From NCBI GenBank assembly GCA_002167265.1, contig NHDJ01000046.1, forward strand, positions 32,980-50,118: a stretch of 17,139 bases of DNA. The letters run 5' to 3'. The translations under genes and the position numbers were made by a program. Of this stretch, positions 1 to 7,761 are shown piece after piece. Position 1 is the stretch's first letter. Each line of letters opens with the position of its first letter. The notes beneath the pieces were generated by a model. It was not told the origin of the DNA. It saw only the letters and a list, made by a program, of their open reading frames with translations, and ran no database searches. Origin of the DNA: Verrucomicrobia bacterium TMED56 (lineage in GTDB: Bacteria; Verrucomicrobiota; Verrucomicrobiia; Opitutales; Seribacteraceae).

Positions 1-225
1 TGCACCCCTGATTTTTTTCTTTTCGATGCGAACTTAAAACTTTTTTATCGCGGAAGATATGACGAATCACGTCCTGGTTCAAATAAACCAGTTGATGGCA
101 AAGACCTACTTCATGCAACCGAAATGCTTTTGGAAGGTCAACCTCCTCCCCCAAAGCAATCTCCAAGTATAGGTTGCAATATTAAATGGTTGGAAGGAAG
201 AGAACCGACTTACTTTAAATCATAA
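1..225 (+). CDS. Redoxin/thioredoxin-like family protein (AhpC/TSA type), C-terminal fragment
   Basis: The window opens inside this gene; frame 1 is open from base 1 to the TAA at 223-225, giving the last 74 residues. The fragment starts with CTPDFFLFD and contains YRGRYDESRPG, then a Pro-rich stretch and PSIGCNIKW near the end. This is the characteristic C-terminal half of the stand-alone redoxin family similar to peroxiredoxin-like 1 (AhpC/TSA superfamily), which uses a thioredoxin fold in thiol redox chemistry. The N-terminal part with the expected active-site cysteines lies outside the window, so catalytic competence cannot be judged. It ends 25 bases before the convergent cyclase stop codon, and I see no strong terminator hairpin between them. 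Family call is confident; the specific substrate is unknown. Confidence 0.85.
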   Translation, partial: CTPDFFLFDANLKLFYRGRYDESRPGSNKPVDGKDLLHATEMLLEGQPPPPKQSPSIGCNIKWLEGREPTYFKS

Positions 226-249
226 ATTTTTCCAAACAGAAACCGAGAA

Positions 250-3200
250 CTACTTAGTTGTCATAACATAAACTCCGTCCCAATCATCACCTGGAGGATT
301 TTCCTGCATTATCAAACATCTGTCTATTAGAATCATAGACGGGTTGTCCTTAACTCCCGGTGTCACACCCGGTTTGTTTGGCTCTAATTCTTTGGCCTTT
401 TCAAAACTCGAAAGTGCACCAGCCCAATCTTGAGCCAAATACTTGTCAATTCCCTGACTAAAACAATCTAAACAGTCTTGGGTTTCTTGATTCAATTCAT
501 TCATGAAACCTGTAGGTTCAAACATAGCTACCGGTTGTGACCTCCCCTTAACAACTATTCGGTCTAGGTACCGAAACGCAATATCATCTTTCGTTTGTTC
601 AGAGGCAATTTTCGTTTCCTCTGTAACCATTATGTAGGCTCCGTAAGCTTTTGCACCACTCTCACAACGAGCAGCTAAATTCACCATATCTCCCATCATT
701 GTGTAGTTAAAGCGATCAAGCGCCCCCATATTACCAACTGTTGCAGTACCAGTATTACATCCTATCCTAGTTTGCATTTGAGTGACCAAGCCATGACACT
801 TCCCCCACTTTTCAACTTCAGGCACCCATTTTTTCCGAAGCTCAATCTGTTTCTGCTGCATAAGAATTGCGGTCCTCACTGATTGGTAAGCATGATCATC
901 CATCGGAATAGGAGCTCCATACATGGCTACAATTGCGTCACCAATATATTTATCAAGAGTGCCTCTTTCCTCTTGAAGAATATTAGTCATTGCAGTCAGA
1001 TATTCATTCATTAAATCAACTAAACCAGTTGGAGTAAGAAGTTCTGAAAAACTGGAGAATGCTTGAACATCGCTGAAGAAGGCGGTTATCCCAGTTTCTT
1101 CGCCACCCAACTTAGGTTCTTCGCCTGAATCGACCATTTGCTCGACTAAGTCTGAAGAAACATAACTACCAAACATTCCCTTCAACTTTCCTTTGGCTTT
1201 TTGTTCGATTACGACCATGGCAGCCAGACCGATAAATGAAGTGCTTATTCCTGCACAAGCAGGGGTTGTGATCGGCCAGATCACATGAGTTTCAGAAAAA
1301 GTCAAGAATCCCATGATGACATAGCCAACAAGAAGCAGGATTCCGCCTGCTTGTACTAAACTGGCACGGTTGCCTTGGTAAACTGCCAAAATTGCCATCA
1401 GAATACAAACCACAAAGGTAGCAACATAATCTATCCAATCCGGAAGCCTTTTTAAGTAAGTTCCTGTAGTGAGGGTTTTGATAAGATTGCCATGAACGCT
1501 AACTTTTGGAACAGAAGCCTTGTCGAAAGGTGTAGGTGCTAAATCTTGGAAGGTCTTCTCTTCAGGACCGATTAAAACAATGGCATTATTGAAAGATGCA
1601 AAAAACTCACCAATCCTGGCCAACTCTTCCCTTTGTAAAATCAAATTTTCATTGTTAATGGATATGGCTTCCTCAATTTGCTTTCTCTTGGCTAGAATAT
1701 CTGCATTGTCTGGATCGGAACTGAGTGCTTCCAGAATTTTTCCCATGAAATCAGGTCCTTCCAATCTAGTAATTTTTTCCACAAGCTGAGCGATGCTCGA
1801 AGTAACCTCATCTTGAAAACGAGCATTTTCTAATACATCTTTCATCCCACACATAGGATTTAATTTTGAGGCAAGTCTAGGAGAAACAAAGTAATAACTA
1901 ATACTTGAAGCTACTTCATTTAATTGTGCAAATGAAGGGACCTCTTCATCGCCAGCATCTGCATTTAATAATTGGTCCGCAATTTTTAGAGTTTCCTCAT
2001 CAACTCCTAAATTTTTAATGGATCCTAAAATATCGGAAAGATCATTCCTTCCTCGCTCTTTATATGCACGTTCAAGTAAGGAAGTAAAGATCGGTCTAAC
2101 CAATGAAAGATAAGCTTGAAAGTCTCCGTCTCCAAAACGCCTCCTTGCCTCTCGAAGAAGTTCCTCCTCCTTGAGTAGTTCAGTCCATTTAGAAAACCAG
2201 TTAACTTCTAAGAACTGTCCCTCAACCATACTGCAATTAATCAGCTGATTATCATTTTTATCCAAAATCAATAAATTCTTCATATCTTTAGACAAATGAA
2301 CTGATTCTTCTCCGAGTCCATAATAGGCTAAAAGAGCTTCGAATCCCAGAGTGAATACCTTATTCTTGTAAGCAAGTGGCACTTGATTTGGTAGGCTATC
2401 CACTAACCGTATTTCATTAGCTTGGTCATCCATTGAGTAGACCAATTTTAATGTTTCATTATGCTCAACCAACTCGGTGGGAAAATTTCCGCTAAGTTGG
2501 TCCAATCGTAAAGAAGCAGAAATGAAAGAGGAATTAAGGGTATCTAACTTTTCCCGAAGGGAGGCGAGTTCAACTCCAGAATCCTGTGATTTCTTTTCCA
2601 GATCTGATTTCTCAGCACTTAGATCTTTAATGATGGTATTAATTTGAATTTTCGCTTGCTCAACAGAAGCACCACCTATGAAAGTAGAATTATCATCCTC
2701 CTTGGCAAGTAACTCTCCAATTTCTTGAAGGCGATTCTCCTTTTCGTTAATTTGAGGACGGATAATAGCTTCAATAGCAGGATTTTGTTTCAAAGTAACT
2801 TTTAAGTTCTTCAGGGTAATTTTTAATTTTTCACTTTCATCAGAAAGCTCATTAGTATTTGTATCTGATGGATTAAGGTAAGATCCAAGAACCTTCGAAA
2901 GTTCCGATTCTTTTATTTTGACCTGAGGAGCAATAACGGCTGAAAGTGCAGGATTTGCTTTCAACGTATTGGAAAAATTAGATAAAATATTTATGATTTC
3001 ATCAATTTTCTGCTTGTCTGATTCAATGGCGGTGAGACGCTGTTCTAGTTTTATTTTTTCTTGAGTCGAAAGCGAAAAGCCGGTCGCAACTTTTGCTAAT
3101 TCAACTTGAGTGCTGCTTTTTTCAGACTCAAGATTCTCGATTTGCAATGATAGCTCCTTAATTTCTGAGGCATTTTCCTTAGGAAGTTCGAAAGATAACT

Positions 3201-3966
3201 TACTCCGTTTGCCACCCAACAAATTATATGCATGGGACTTTCCTCCAGCGGGAAACCAAAGAGGAACCCATCTGGGAATTTCGTCAACTGCCCGATAAGG
3301 GGGAACGGTAAAAGAGCCCAGTCTACCAAAGTGATGTCCATCTGAATAGTTAACTAGAGGGTATGTAGGAGACTCCGGATAATTAAATTTTCCTGTCTTC
3401 AAGGAAGACTCAAGAGAATATCCATCTTTGAACAAAGGAGGAAAAGCACTCGATTCCACTCCTTTCACGAACGGTGTTGGTACTCCAGAGTACAAGCAAC
3501 CAAGAACAACTTTCTGGGGATATTTACTTACAAGTTGCCCCATCGCCATGTCGCTTCTGTAAGAGTTTTCCGGGGGAACCATTTTAGACATGCTTTTGGG
3601 AGTAAAGCCAAAGTCAAAGGCTAAGACTCTTGCATTACCGCGTTCAATTAATGCCATGGCCATATCCCTGAAAAATGCTCGATCCCAAGGCCTTTCCCCA
3701 ACATCATCCATTGAGAGAGTCGCTGCATCAAAATTCACATAGGTAACTTTCGGTACTTTGGGTATAGATATATTGCCATCCACTAAAATGGTATCATTTG
3801 TTTCTCCAAAAGATTGAGCAATTTCCCCTCTCATTTGCATTCTCCAGTCTAGAGATTTGATTTTCAAGTAATCAAGAAAACCCAAGTAGTTGAGTCCCGC
3901 CCACATAAAAGGAATGATAAGGAGACAGAAAAAAGTAATCTGAGATTCTTTGCTTAATTTAAACAT
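250..3966 (-). CDS. CHASE2-domain class III adenylate cyclase with large coiled-coil insertions
   Basis: Membrane-bound enzyme expected to make cAMP from ATP. From the ATG at 3966 it has 1238 residues; an upstream in-frame TTG at 3972 is less likely. Order: one N-terminal membrane segment (about 10-30), CHASE2-like extracytoplasmic sensor starting near TYVNFDAAT (about 75), three membrane segments after W844 typical of CHASE2 proteins, then the cyclase domain (about 930-1160) and a short TPR-like tail. Catalytic residues are all present: metal-binding D966 (FFSDVQAF) and D1010 (DKYIGDAIVAMYG), adenine-selecting K1006 and T1089, transition-state N1096 and R1100 in YTMMGDMVNLAAR. Thr at 1089 indicates class IIIb. 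CHASE2 is split by a coiled coil (about 266-505, containing a 57-residue duplication) and a second helical insertion (about 600-790), making the protein much longer than usual. The signal sensed is unknown. Confidence 0.9.
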   Translation of the reverse strand: MFKLSKESQITFFCLLIIPFMWAGLNYLGFLDYLKIKSLDWRMQMRGEIAQSFGETNDTILVDGNISIPKVPKVTYVNFDAATLSMDDVGERPWDRAFFRDMAMALIERGNARVLAFDFGFTPKSMSKMVPPENSYRSDMAMGQLVSKYPQKVVLGCLYSGVPTPFVKGVESSAFPPLFKDGYSLESSLKTGKFNYPESPTYPLVNYSDGHHFGRLGSFTVPPYRAVDEIPRWVPLWFPAGGKSHAYNLLGGKRSKLSFELPKENASEIKELSLQIENLESEKSSTQVELAKVATGFSLSTQEKIKLEQRLTAIESDKQKIDEIINILSNFSNTLKANPALSAVIAPQVKIKESELSKVLGSYLNPSDTNTNELSDESEKLKITLKNLKVTLKQNPAIEAIIRPQINEKENRLQEIGELLAKEDDNSTFIGGASVEQAKIQINTIIKDLSAEKSDLEKKSQDSGVELASLREKLDTLNSSFISASLRLDQLSGNFPTELVEHNETLKLVYSMDDQANEIRLVDSLPNQVPLAYKNKVFTLGFEALLAYYGLGEESVHLSKDMKNLLILDKNDNQLINCSMVEGQFLEVNWFSKWTELLKEEELLREARRRFGDGDFQAYLSLVRPIFTSLLERAYKERGRNDLSDILGSIKNLGVDEETLKIADQLLNADAGDEEVPSFAQLNEVASSISYYFVSPRLASKLNPMCGMKDVLENARFQDEVTSSIAQLVEKITRLEGPDFMGKILEALSSDPDNADILAKRKQIEEAISINNENLILQREELARIGEFFASFNNAIVLIGPEEKTFQDLAPTPFDKASVPKVSVHGNLIKTLTTGTYLKRLPDWIDYVATFVVCILMAILAVYQGNRASLVQAGGILLLVGYVIMGFLTFSETHVIWPITTPACAGISTSFIGLAAMVVIEQKAKGKLKGMFGSYVSSDLVEQMVDSGEEPKLGGEETGITAFFSDVQAFSSFSELLTPTGLVDLMNEYLTAMTNILQEERGTLDKYIGDAIVAMYGAPIPMDDHAYQSVRTAILMQQKQIELRKKWVPEVEKWGKCHGLVTQMQTRIGCNTGTATVGNMGALDRFNYTMMGDMVNLAARCESGAKAYGAYIMVTEETKIASEQTKDDIAFRYLDRIVVKGRSQPVAMFEPTGFMNELNQETQDCLDCFSQGIDKYLAQDWAGALSSFEKAKELEPNKPGVTPGVKDNPSMILIDRCLIMQENPPGDDWDGVYVMTTK

Positions 3967-3981
3967 TTTCAAAAATGGTTC

Positions 3982-3987
3982 GTTATA
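3982..3987 (-). promoter_or_regulatory. Possible -10 element for the cyclase gene
   Basis: On the minus strand TATAAC lies 15 bases before the cyclase ATG inside a very AT-rich 141-bp divergent spacer. No good -35 box at standard spacing is visible, and transcription from here would leave a very short leader without a Shine-Dalgarno sequence. The same spacer must also hold the promoter of the moxR-bat operon on the other strand, for which I see only weak matches. This is a tentative call. Confidence 0.22.
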
Positions 3988-4107
3988 TATTTTTGAAGCA
4001 TCTCAAACAGAGCATTCTCCGCAAGTCGAAAAATTGAAATTTAAGATATGTAAATAGTTTATTGTTGGACAAATTCTTTGTTTGTTTACGCTTCAAACTT
4101 TTTATTC

Positions 4108-5118
4108 ATGATGACTGATACAAATAATCAACCTCCTGCACCGGAAGAACAGCAAAAAATCAAAAACGAAGCTTCCTGGGTAGAATTACTGAGAAGTGAA
4201 ATTGGTCGCGTAATTGTTGGCCAGAAATATCTGGTCGACCGTCTGATAGTTGGCTTACTTGCAAACGGCCATGTTTTGCTAGAAGGTGTACCAGGCTTGG
4301 CAAAGACACTTGCCGTTAAAACATTATCGCAATGCATGAGAGCTGAATTCAAGCGGATTCAATTTACTCCCGACCTGCTTCCTGCAGATGTTATTGGAAC
4401 CTTAATTTACAGTCCTAGCAAAGGGGAGTTCACCACCAAAAAGGGACCGATCTTTACTAATCTCTTACTTGCTGATGAAATAAACCGTGCACCAGCCAAA
4501 GTACAGAGTGCTTTACTTGAGGGCATGCAGGAAAGGCAAGTAACGATAGGAGACGAAACATATCCCCTACCCAAACCTTTTTTAGTTCTTGCCACCGAAA
4601 ACCCGATCGACCAAGAAGGCACTTATCCTCTTCCAGAAGCTCAAATGGATCGGTTCATGCTTAAGTTGGTGGTGGATTACCCTAACCGTGAAGATGAACT
4701 TCGTATTCTGAATGCAAATGCAAATGTTTCGGTTTCTCATAATGTTAACGCTGTAGTTGATGCAGAAACTATTTTCAGGTCCCGTGAACTGGTTGACGGC
4801 ATCTACCTAGATGAAAAGCTTCAAGGCTACTTGGTGGATGTGGTCCTTGCCACGAGAGATCCTGATACCTACGGAGCATCTGAACTAAGTGCTTTTATTA
4901 GATTTGGAGCGTCCCCAAGGGCTACGATCAGCCTTGCGTTGGCTTCAAAAGCAGTTGCCTTCATGAATGGCAGGAGCTTTGTAACCCCACAAGACATCAA
5001 GGATGTAGGACTTGATGTTCTCAGGCACAGGGTCATAGTCAGTTACGAAGCGGAGGCGGAAAATGTCACCAGTGACGATATTATAAAAAAGATTTTCGAA
5101 ACAATTCCGGTACCCTAA
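4108..5118 (+). CDS. moxR: MoxR family AAA+ ATPase, first gene of the bat operon
   Basis: Cytoplasmic AAA+ ATPase of the MoxR family, chaperone-like partners of von Willebrand A (vWA) proteins. The ATG pair at 4108/4111 gives about 336 residues, usual for the family; a TTG at 4078 would add an odd hydrophobic extension and is not preferred. Walker A is GVPGLAKT (60-67). Walker B is LLLADE (119-124), followed by INRAPAKVQSALLEGMQE, a MoxR hallmark. Sensor 1 lies in LATENPIDQEGTYPLPEAQ, and the sensor 2 region is FGASPRATISLA. The gene leads a row containing DUF58, BatA, BatB/C, BatD and BatE, the standard MoxR-Bat arrangement. The inferred role is ATP-driven remodelling or activation of the vWA proteins encoded downstream. 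No Shine-Dalgarno is seen before either ATG. Confidence 0.95.
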   Translation: MMTDTNNQPPAPEEQQKIKNEASWVELLRSEIGRVIVGQKYLVDRLIVGLLANGHVLLEGVPGLAKTLAVKTLSQCMRAEFKRIQFTPDLLPADVIGTLIYSPSKGEFTTKKGPIFTNLLLADEINRAPAKVQSALLEGMQERQVTIGDETYPLPKPFLVLATENPIDQEGTYPLPEAQMDRFMLKLVVDYPNREDELRILNANANVSVSHNVNAVVDAETIFRSRELVDGIYLDEKLQGYLVDVVLATRDPDTYGASELSAFIRFGASPRATISLALASKAVAFMNGRSFVTPQDIKDVGLDVLRHRVIVSYEAEAENVTSDDIIKKIFETIPVP

Positions 5119-5150
5119 TTATTCCTTAAGAATCTGCTCACATCTATTGG

Positions 5151-6086
5151 ATGAAAGAACCAGATCAAGAATTTACGCGTGAAATTCTGCGTAAAGTTAG
5201 TCAAATTGAAATAAAATCTAATCACTTGGTCTCGGAGGTTTTAGCTGGGTCCTACCAAAGTGCCTTTAAAGGGCAAGGGATTGATTTTGAAGAGGTCAGG
5301 GAATATCAACCCGGCGACGAAGTTAGATCAATTGATTGGAATGTAACTGCTAAAATGGGGCTTCCTTTTGTTAAACAATACCGAGAGGAAAGAGAGCTTA
5401 CTATCTTACTTGCTATCGACATTAGTGACAGCTCGATCTTCGGATCAGAAAAAAGGACCAAAAGGGAGCGTATGGCAGAGCTTGGTGCATTATTAGCTTT
5501 TTCCGCAATTCGTAATGGTGATAAAGTTGGACTTTTACTTTTTGCTGAACAAGTGGAAGTATTTTTGCCCCCCGCTAAAGGACAAAAGCATGTCCTTCGG
5601 ATACTCCGAGAGATATTATTTTTCAAAAACAAAACTAAGAAAACCAACCTGAATGAAGGTCTGAGGTTTATCAATCAAGTTATGAGGAGACGAGCAATTG
5701 TCTTTTTTCTTTCAGACTTCATAATCCCAAAATCTTCTGCCAATTTGGATGAAAATATTGAAGATCTTTTCTACAAAGAAATTTCCGCGACCAAAAAAAG
5801 GCACGATTTAATCTGCGCGCAAATTCACGACCCGAAGGAAATTTCATTCCCGGAAATCGGACTCGTCAACTTAGAGGATGCAGAAAGCGGCGAAATTATA
5901 ACTGTGGATTTTTCCGATCCATCCTTCCGCAAAGAATATGAAGATTCAATCAATACCCATCAAACTGAGTTCTCCACTAAACTAAAGCGAAGAGGGATTG
6001 ACCTTTTTGACTTCTCTACCACTTCAGATTTCGACAAAACTCTAAAGGAATTCTTTCATCTCAGAAAAATCCAACGGAACCGCTGA
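5151..6086 (+). CDS. DUF58 domain protein with vWA-like fold
   Basis: 311 residues, without membrane segments. The DUF58 core is clear at about 34-68: SYQSAFKGQGIDFEEVREY followed by PGDEVRSIDWNVTAK. A vWA-like domain follows, with an intact metal-ion-dependent adhesion (MIDAS) motif D90-I-S-D-S94 and a second acidic strand in AIVFFLSDF. DUF58 proteins nearly always sit directly after moxR in bat operons and are thought to work with the ATPase on the cytoplasmic side; their biochemical role is unproven. The gene starts 32 bases after the moxR stop and is followed 11 bases later by the next gene, so it is co-transcribed. The ATG at 5151 has no visible Shine-Dalgarno, as for most genes in this operon. 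Confidence 0.92.
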   Translation: MKEPDQEFTREILRKVSQIEIKSNHLVSEVLAGSYQSAFKGQGIDFEEVREYQPGDEVRSIDWNVTAKMGLPFVKQYREERELTILLAIDISDSSIFGSEKRTKRERMAELGALLAFSAIRNGDKVGLLLFAEQVEVFLPPAKGQKHVLRILREILFFKNKTKKTNLNEGLRFINQVMRRRAIVFFLSDFIIPKSSANLDENIEDLFYKEISATKKRHDLICAQIHDPKEISFPEIGLVNLEDAESGEIITVDFSDPSFRKEYEDSINTHQTEFSTKLKRRGIDLFDFSTTSDFDKTLKEFFHLRKIQRNR

Positions 6087-6097
6087 TAAAAAACCTT

Positions 6098-6688
6098 ATG
6101 AACATAAAGGAAAAACCATATCTGCTAGATCCTAATGTTCAGGACGACGATCCACTTTCTATCTACAAAAGCTTTGGGCAGATTATTTCAGAAAATTATC
6201 TTTCGATTTTTATAATTATTGGAGTTCTTTTCTTAATTTCCTTTATGCTTTATTTCCTTAAAAAAAGGGAAAAAAATAAAATAGAAGAGTTTATTGCCCC
6301 CCCCATAGATCCTTATAAAGAAGCGTTAGAAGGAATAAACGAACTCCAGAGGCAGCAACAAAAATTAGATCCTAAACCATTTGTTTTTAAACTTTCAGAG
6401 ATTCTTAGAATTTATGTTCAAAATCGATTCAATATGCCAGCTATGGAACTCACTGGTGAGGAATTTATCATAGAAAGTGTATCCAACCCATTTTTTCAAA
6501 ACTATGAGGATCTACTAAGAGAATTCGTCGATCGGGGAGATCGGGTTAAGTATTCAAAAGAAACTGCTGACACAAACGAAACAAACCTACTTCTTGATTC
6601 AGCCCTCCATTTTGTAAAAGACTCTCATTCTCGAATAACAGATCAGGAAAGTACGGATTCTCAAAATCAAAAAACCCATTCCGAATAG
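6098..6688 (+). CDS. DUF4381-like single-pass membrane protein of the bat operon
   Basis: 196 residues with one membrane segment at about 35-54 (LSIFIIIGVLFLISFMLYFL), followed by a Lys/Arg-rich stop-transfer stretch. A cytoplasmic helical domain contains KLSEILRIYVQNRFNMPAMELTGEE. That pattern (an SEILR-Y helix, then RF-x-P-A-x-E-x-T-x-EE) is the signature seen in DUF4381 proteins, which occupy this position between DUF58 and batA in many Gram-negative bat operons. Its biochemical role is unknown; the position suggests a membrane adaptor between the MoxR/DUF58 pair and the Bat vWA proteins. The C-terminal 25 residues are polar and probably disordered. The next gene begins 2 bases after its stop codon, so translational coupling is likely. 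The family assignment rests on motif resemblance and context, hence moderate confidence. Confidence 0.75.
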   Translation: MNIKEKPYLLDPNVQDDDPLSIYKSFGQIISENYLSIFIIIGVLFLISFMLYFLKKREKNKIEEFIAPPIDPYKEALEGINELQRQQQKLDPKPFVFKLSEILRIYVQNRFNMPAMELTGEEFIIESVSNPFFQNYEDLLREFVDRGDRVKYSKETADTNETNLLLDSALHFVKDSHSRITDQESTDSQNQKTHSE

Positions 6689-6690
6689 CT

Positions 6691-7761
6691 ATGGAATTAA
6701 TTGATTTTTACGATTTGAGATTGGCAGAACCCTACTGGCTTTTGCTCCTTATCCTACCTGCTCTTTTATTGTGGCTCAAAAAAAGTAAAAGGGGAAAGAT
6801 TCCCACAATTAAGTTTTCAGATGTTGAAAAGCTTCACATTTCACAAAGATCCTTCAGAAGCCTGACAAAATGGTTTCCAAATCTCCTTTTTTACTCTGGA
6901 ATGATATTTATCATTATATCAATTGCTGGTCCCCAGCAGGAAAAAAGCACTAGAAACATCCAGGCAAGTGGCGTGGATATTGTCTTGGCAGTAGATCTCT
7001 CCGCATCGATGCTTGCACTCGACATGAGTCCATCTCCGGAAGAACCAAGCACAAGACTGGATGTAGTTAAAGATGTGATTCGAGAATTCATCAAAAAAAG
7101 GAAATTCGATCGAATTGGGTTGGTTGCATTTGCCAGAAATAACTATCTAGTCAGCGGTTTAACATTAGATAAACAATTCCTTCAAAAAAAATTATCTGAT
7201 TTAGAAGTCGGGCAAACTGAATGGAGAGATACAAGTATTGGTTCTGCTCTGGCAGAAGGCATCAACCGATTGAATACGGTGGACTCTAAAAGTAAAATTC
7301 TAATTCTTTTAACTGATGGAAAGGATTTCCCTCCGCCCAAACATAGTCCCCTAATTTACGCAGAAGGTGCTAAAAAAGATAATATTAAGATCCACACCAT
7401 CGCCATAGGCACGGACTCTTCAACGAGGACTTATGTATATGATCCCAAGGCAGATGGCGGTCGTGGCGGAATTGCAAAGTATCGAAATGGTCAGCCAGTA
7501 GTTGAAATTGCAGATTTTGAGGTCGACAAGAAGATTTTGCAGGAGATTGCCTTCACAACCAATGCAAAATTCTTCGAGGCTAAAAATAAAGATACACTAA
7601 GAGCGATTTACGAAGAAATTGATGCGATGGAAAAATCTGATTTCCAACAAGATATATCCACATTGTATAAAGAACTTTATCAAGTACCTCTCGGATTGGG
7701 GATTTTCTTCCTGATTTCAAATTTTGTTCTGAAAAGAACTTTTTATCTCCGGTTACCATGA
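6691..7761 (+). CDS. batA: BatA: membrane-anchored vWA protein
   Basis: 356 residues with the BatA layout: a membrane segment near 15-30, a basic cytoplasmic loop, a second segment around 67-84, a vWA domain exposed to the periplasm, and a C-terminal membrane segment in VPLGLGIFFLISNFVL. The MIDAS motif is intact (D102-L-S-A-S106, in VDLSASMLALDM), with the second acidic loop at D209 (LLTDGKD). BatA and BatB are thought to form paired metal-dependent vWA modules in the envelope, linked to aerotolerance and stress survival in some bacteria. The stop codon overlaps the start of the next gene by 4 bp (ATGA), the classic sign of translational coupling with batB. A Gly-rich loop near residue 255 (ADGGRGG) is common in BatA sequences. 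Confidence 0.93.
   Translation: MELIDFYDLRLAEPYWLLLLILPALLLWLKKSKRGKIPTIKFSDVEKLHISQRSFRSLTKWFPNLLFYSGMIFIIISIAGPQQEKSTRNIQASGVDIVLAVDLSASMLALDMSPSPEEPSTRLDVVKDVIREFIKKRKFDRIGLVAFARNNYLVSGLTLDKQFLQKKLSDLEVGQTEWRDTSIGSALAEGINRLNTVDSKSKILILLTDGKDFPPPKHSPLIYAEGAKKDNIKIHTIAIGTDSSTRTYVYDPKADGGRGGIAKYRNGQPVVEIADFEVDKKILQEIAFTTNAKFFEAKNKDTLRAIYEEIDAMEKSDFQQDISTLYKELYQVPLGLGIFFLISNFVLKRTFYLRLP

Noticed and set aside
1520..1789. Plus-strand open frame of about 89 codons inside the cyclase
   Set aside because: It is a shadow of the cyclase coding frame, with no family features and no start signals; the other short antisense frames over the bat operon, dnaX and aroC are of the same kind.
4034..4063. 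TTGAAA followed by TTTATT as a promoter for the moxR-bat operon
   Set aside because: The -10 match is poor and the region is so AT-rich that such matches are expected by chance; a promoter must exist here but I cannot place it.
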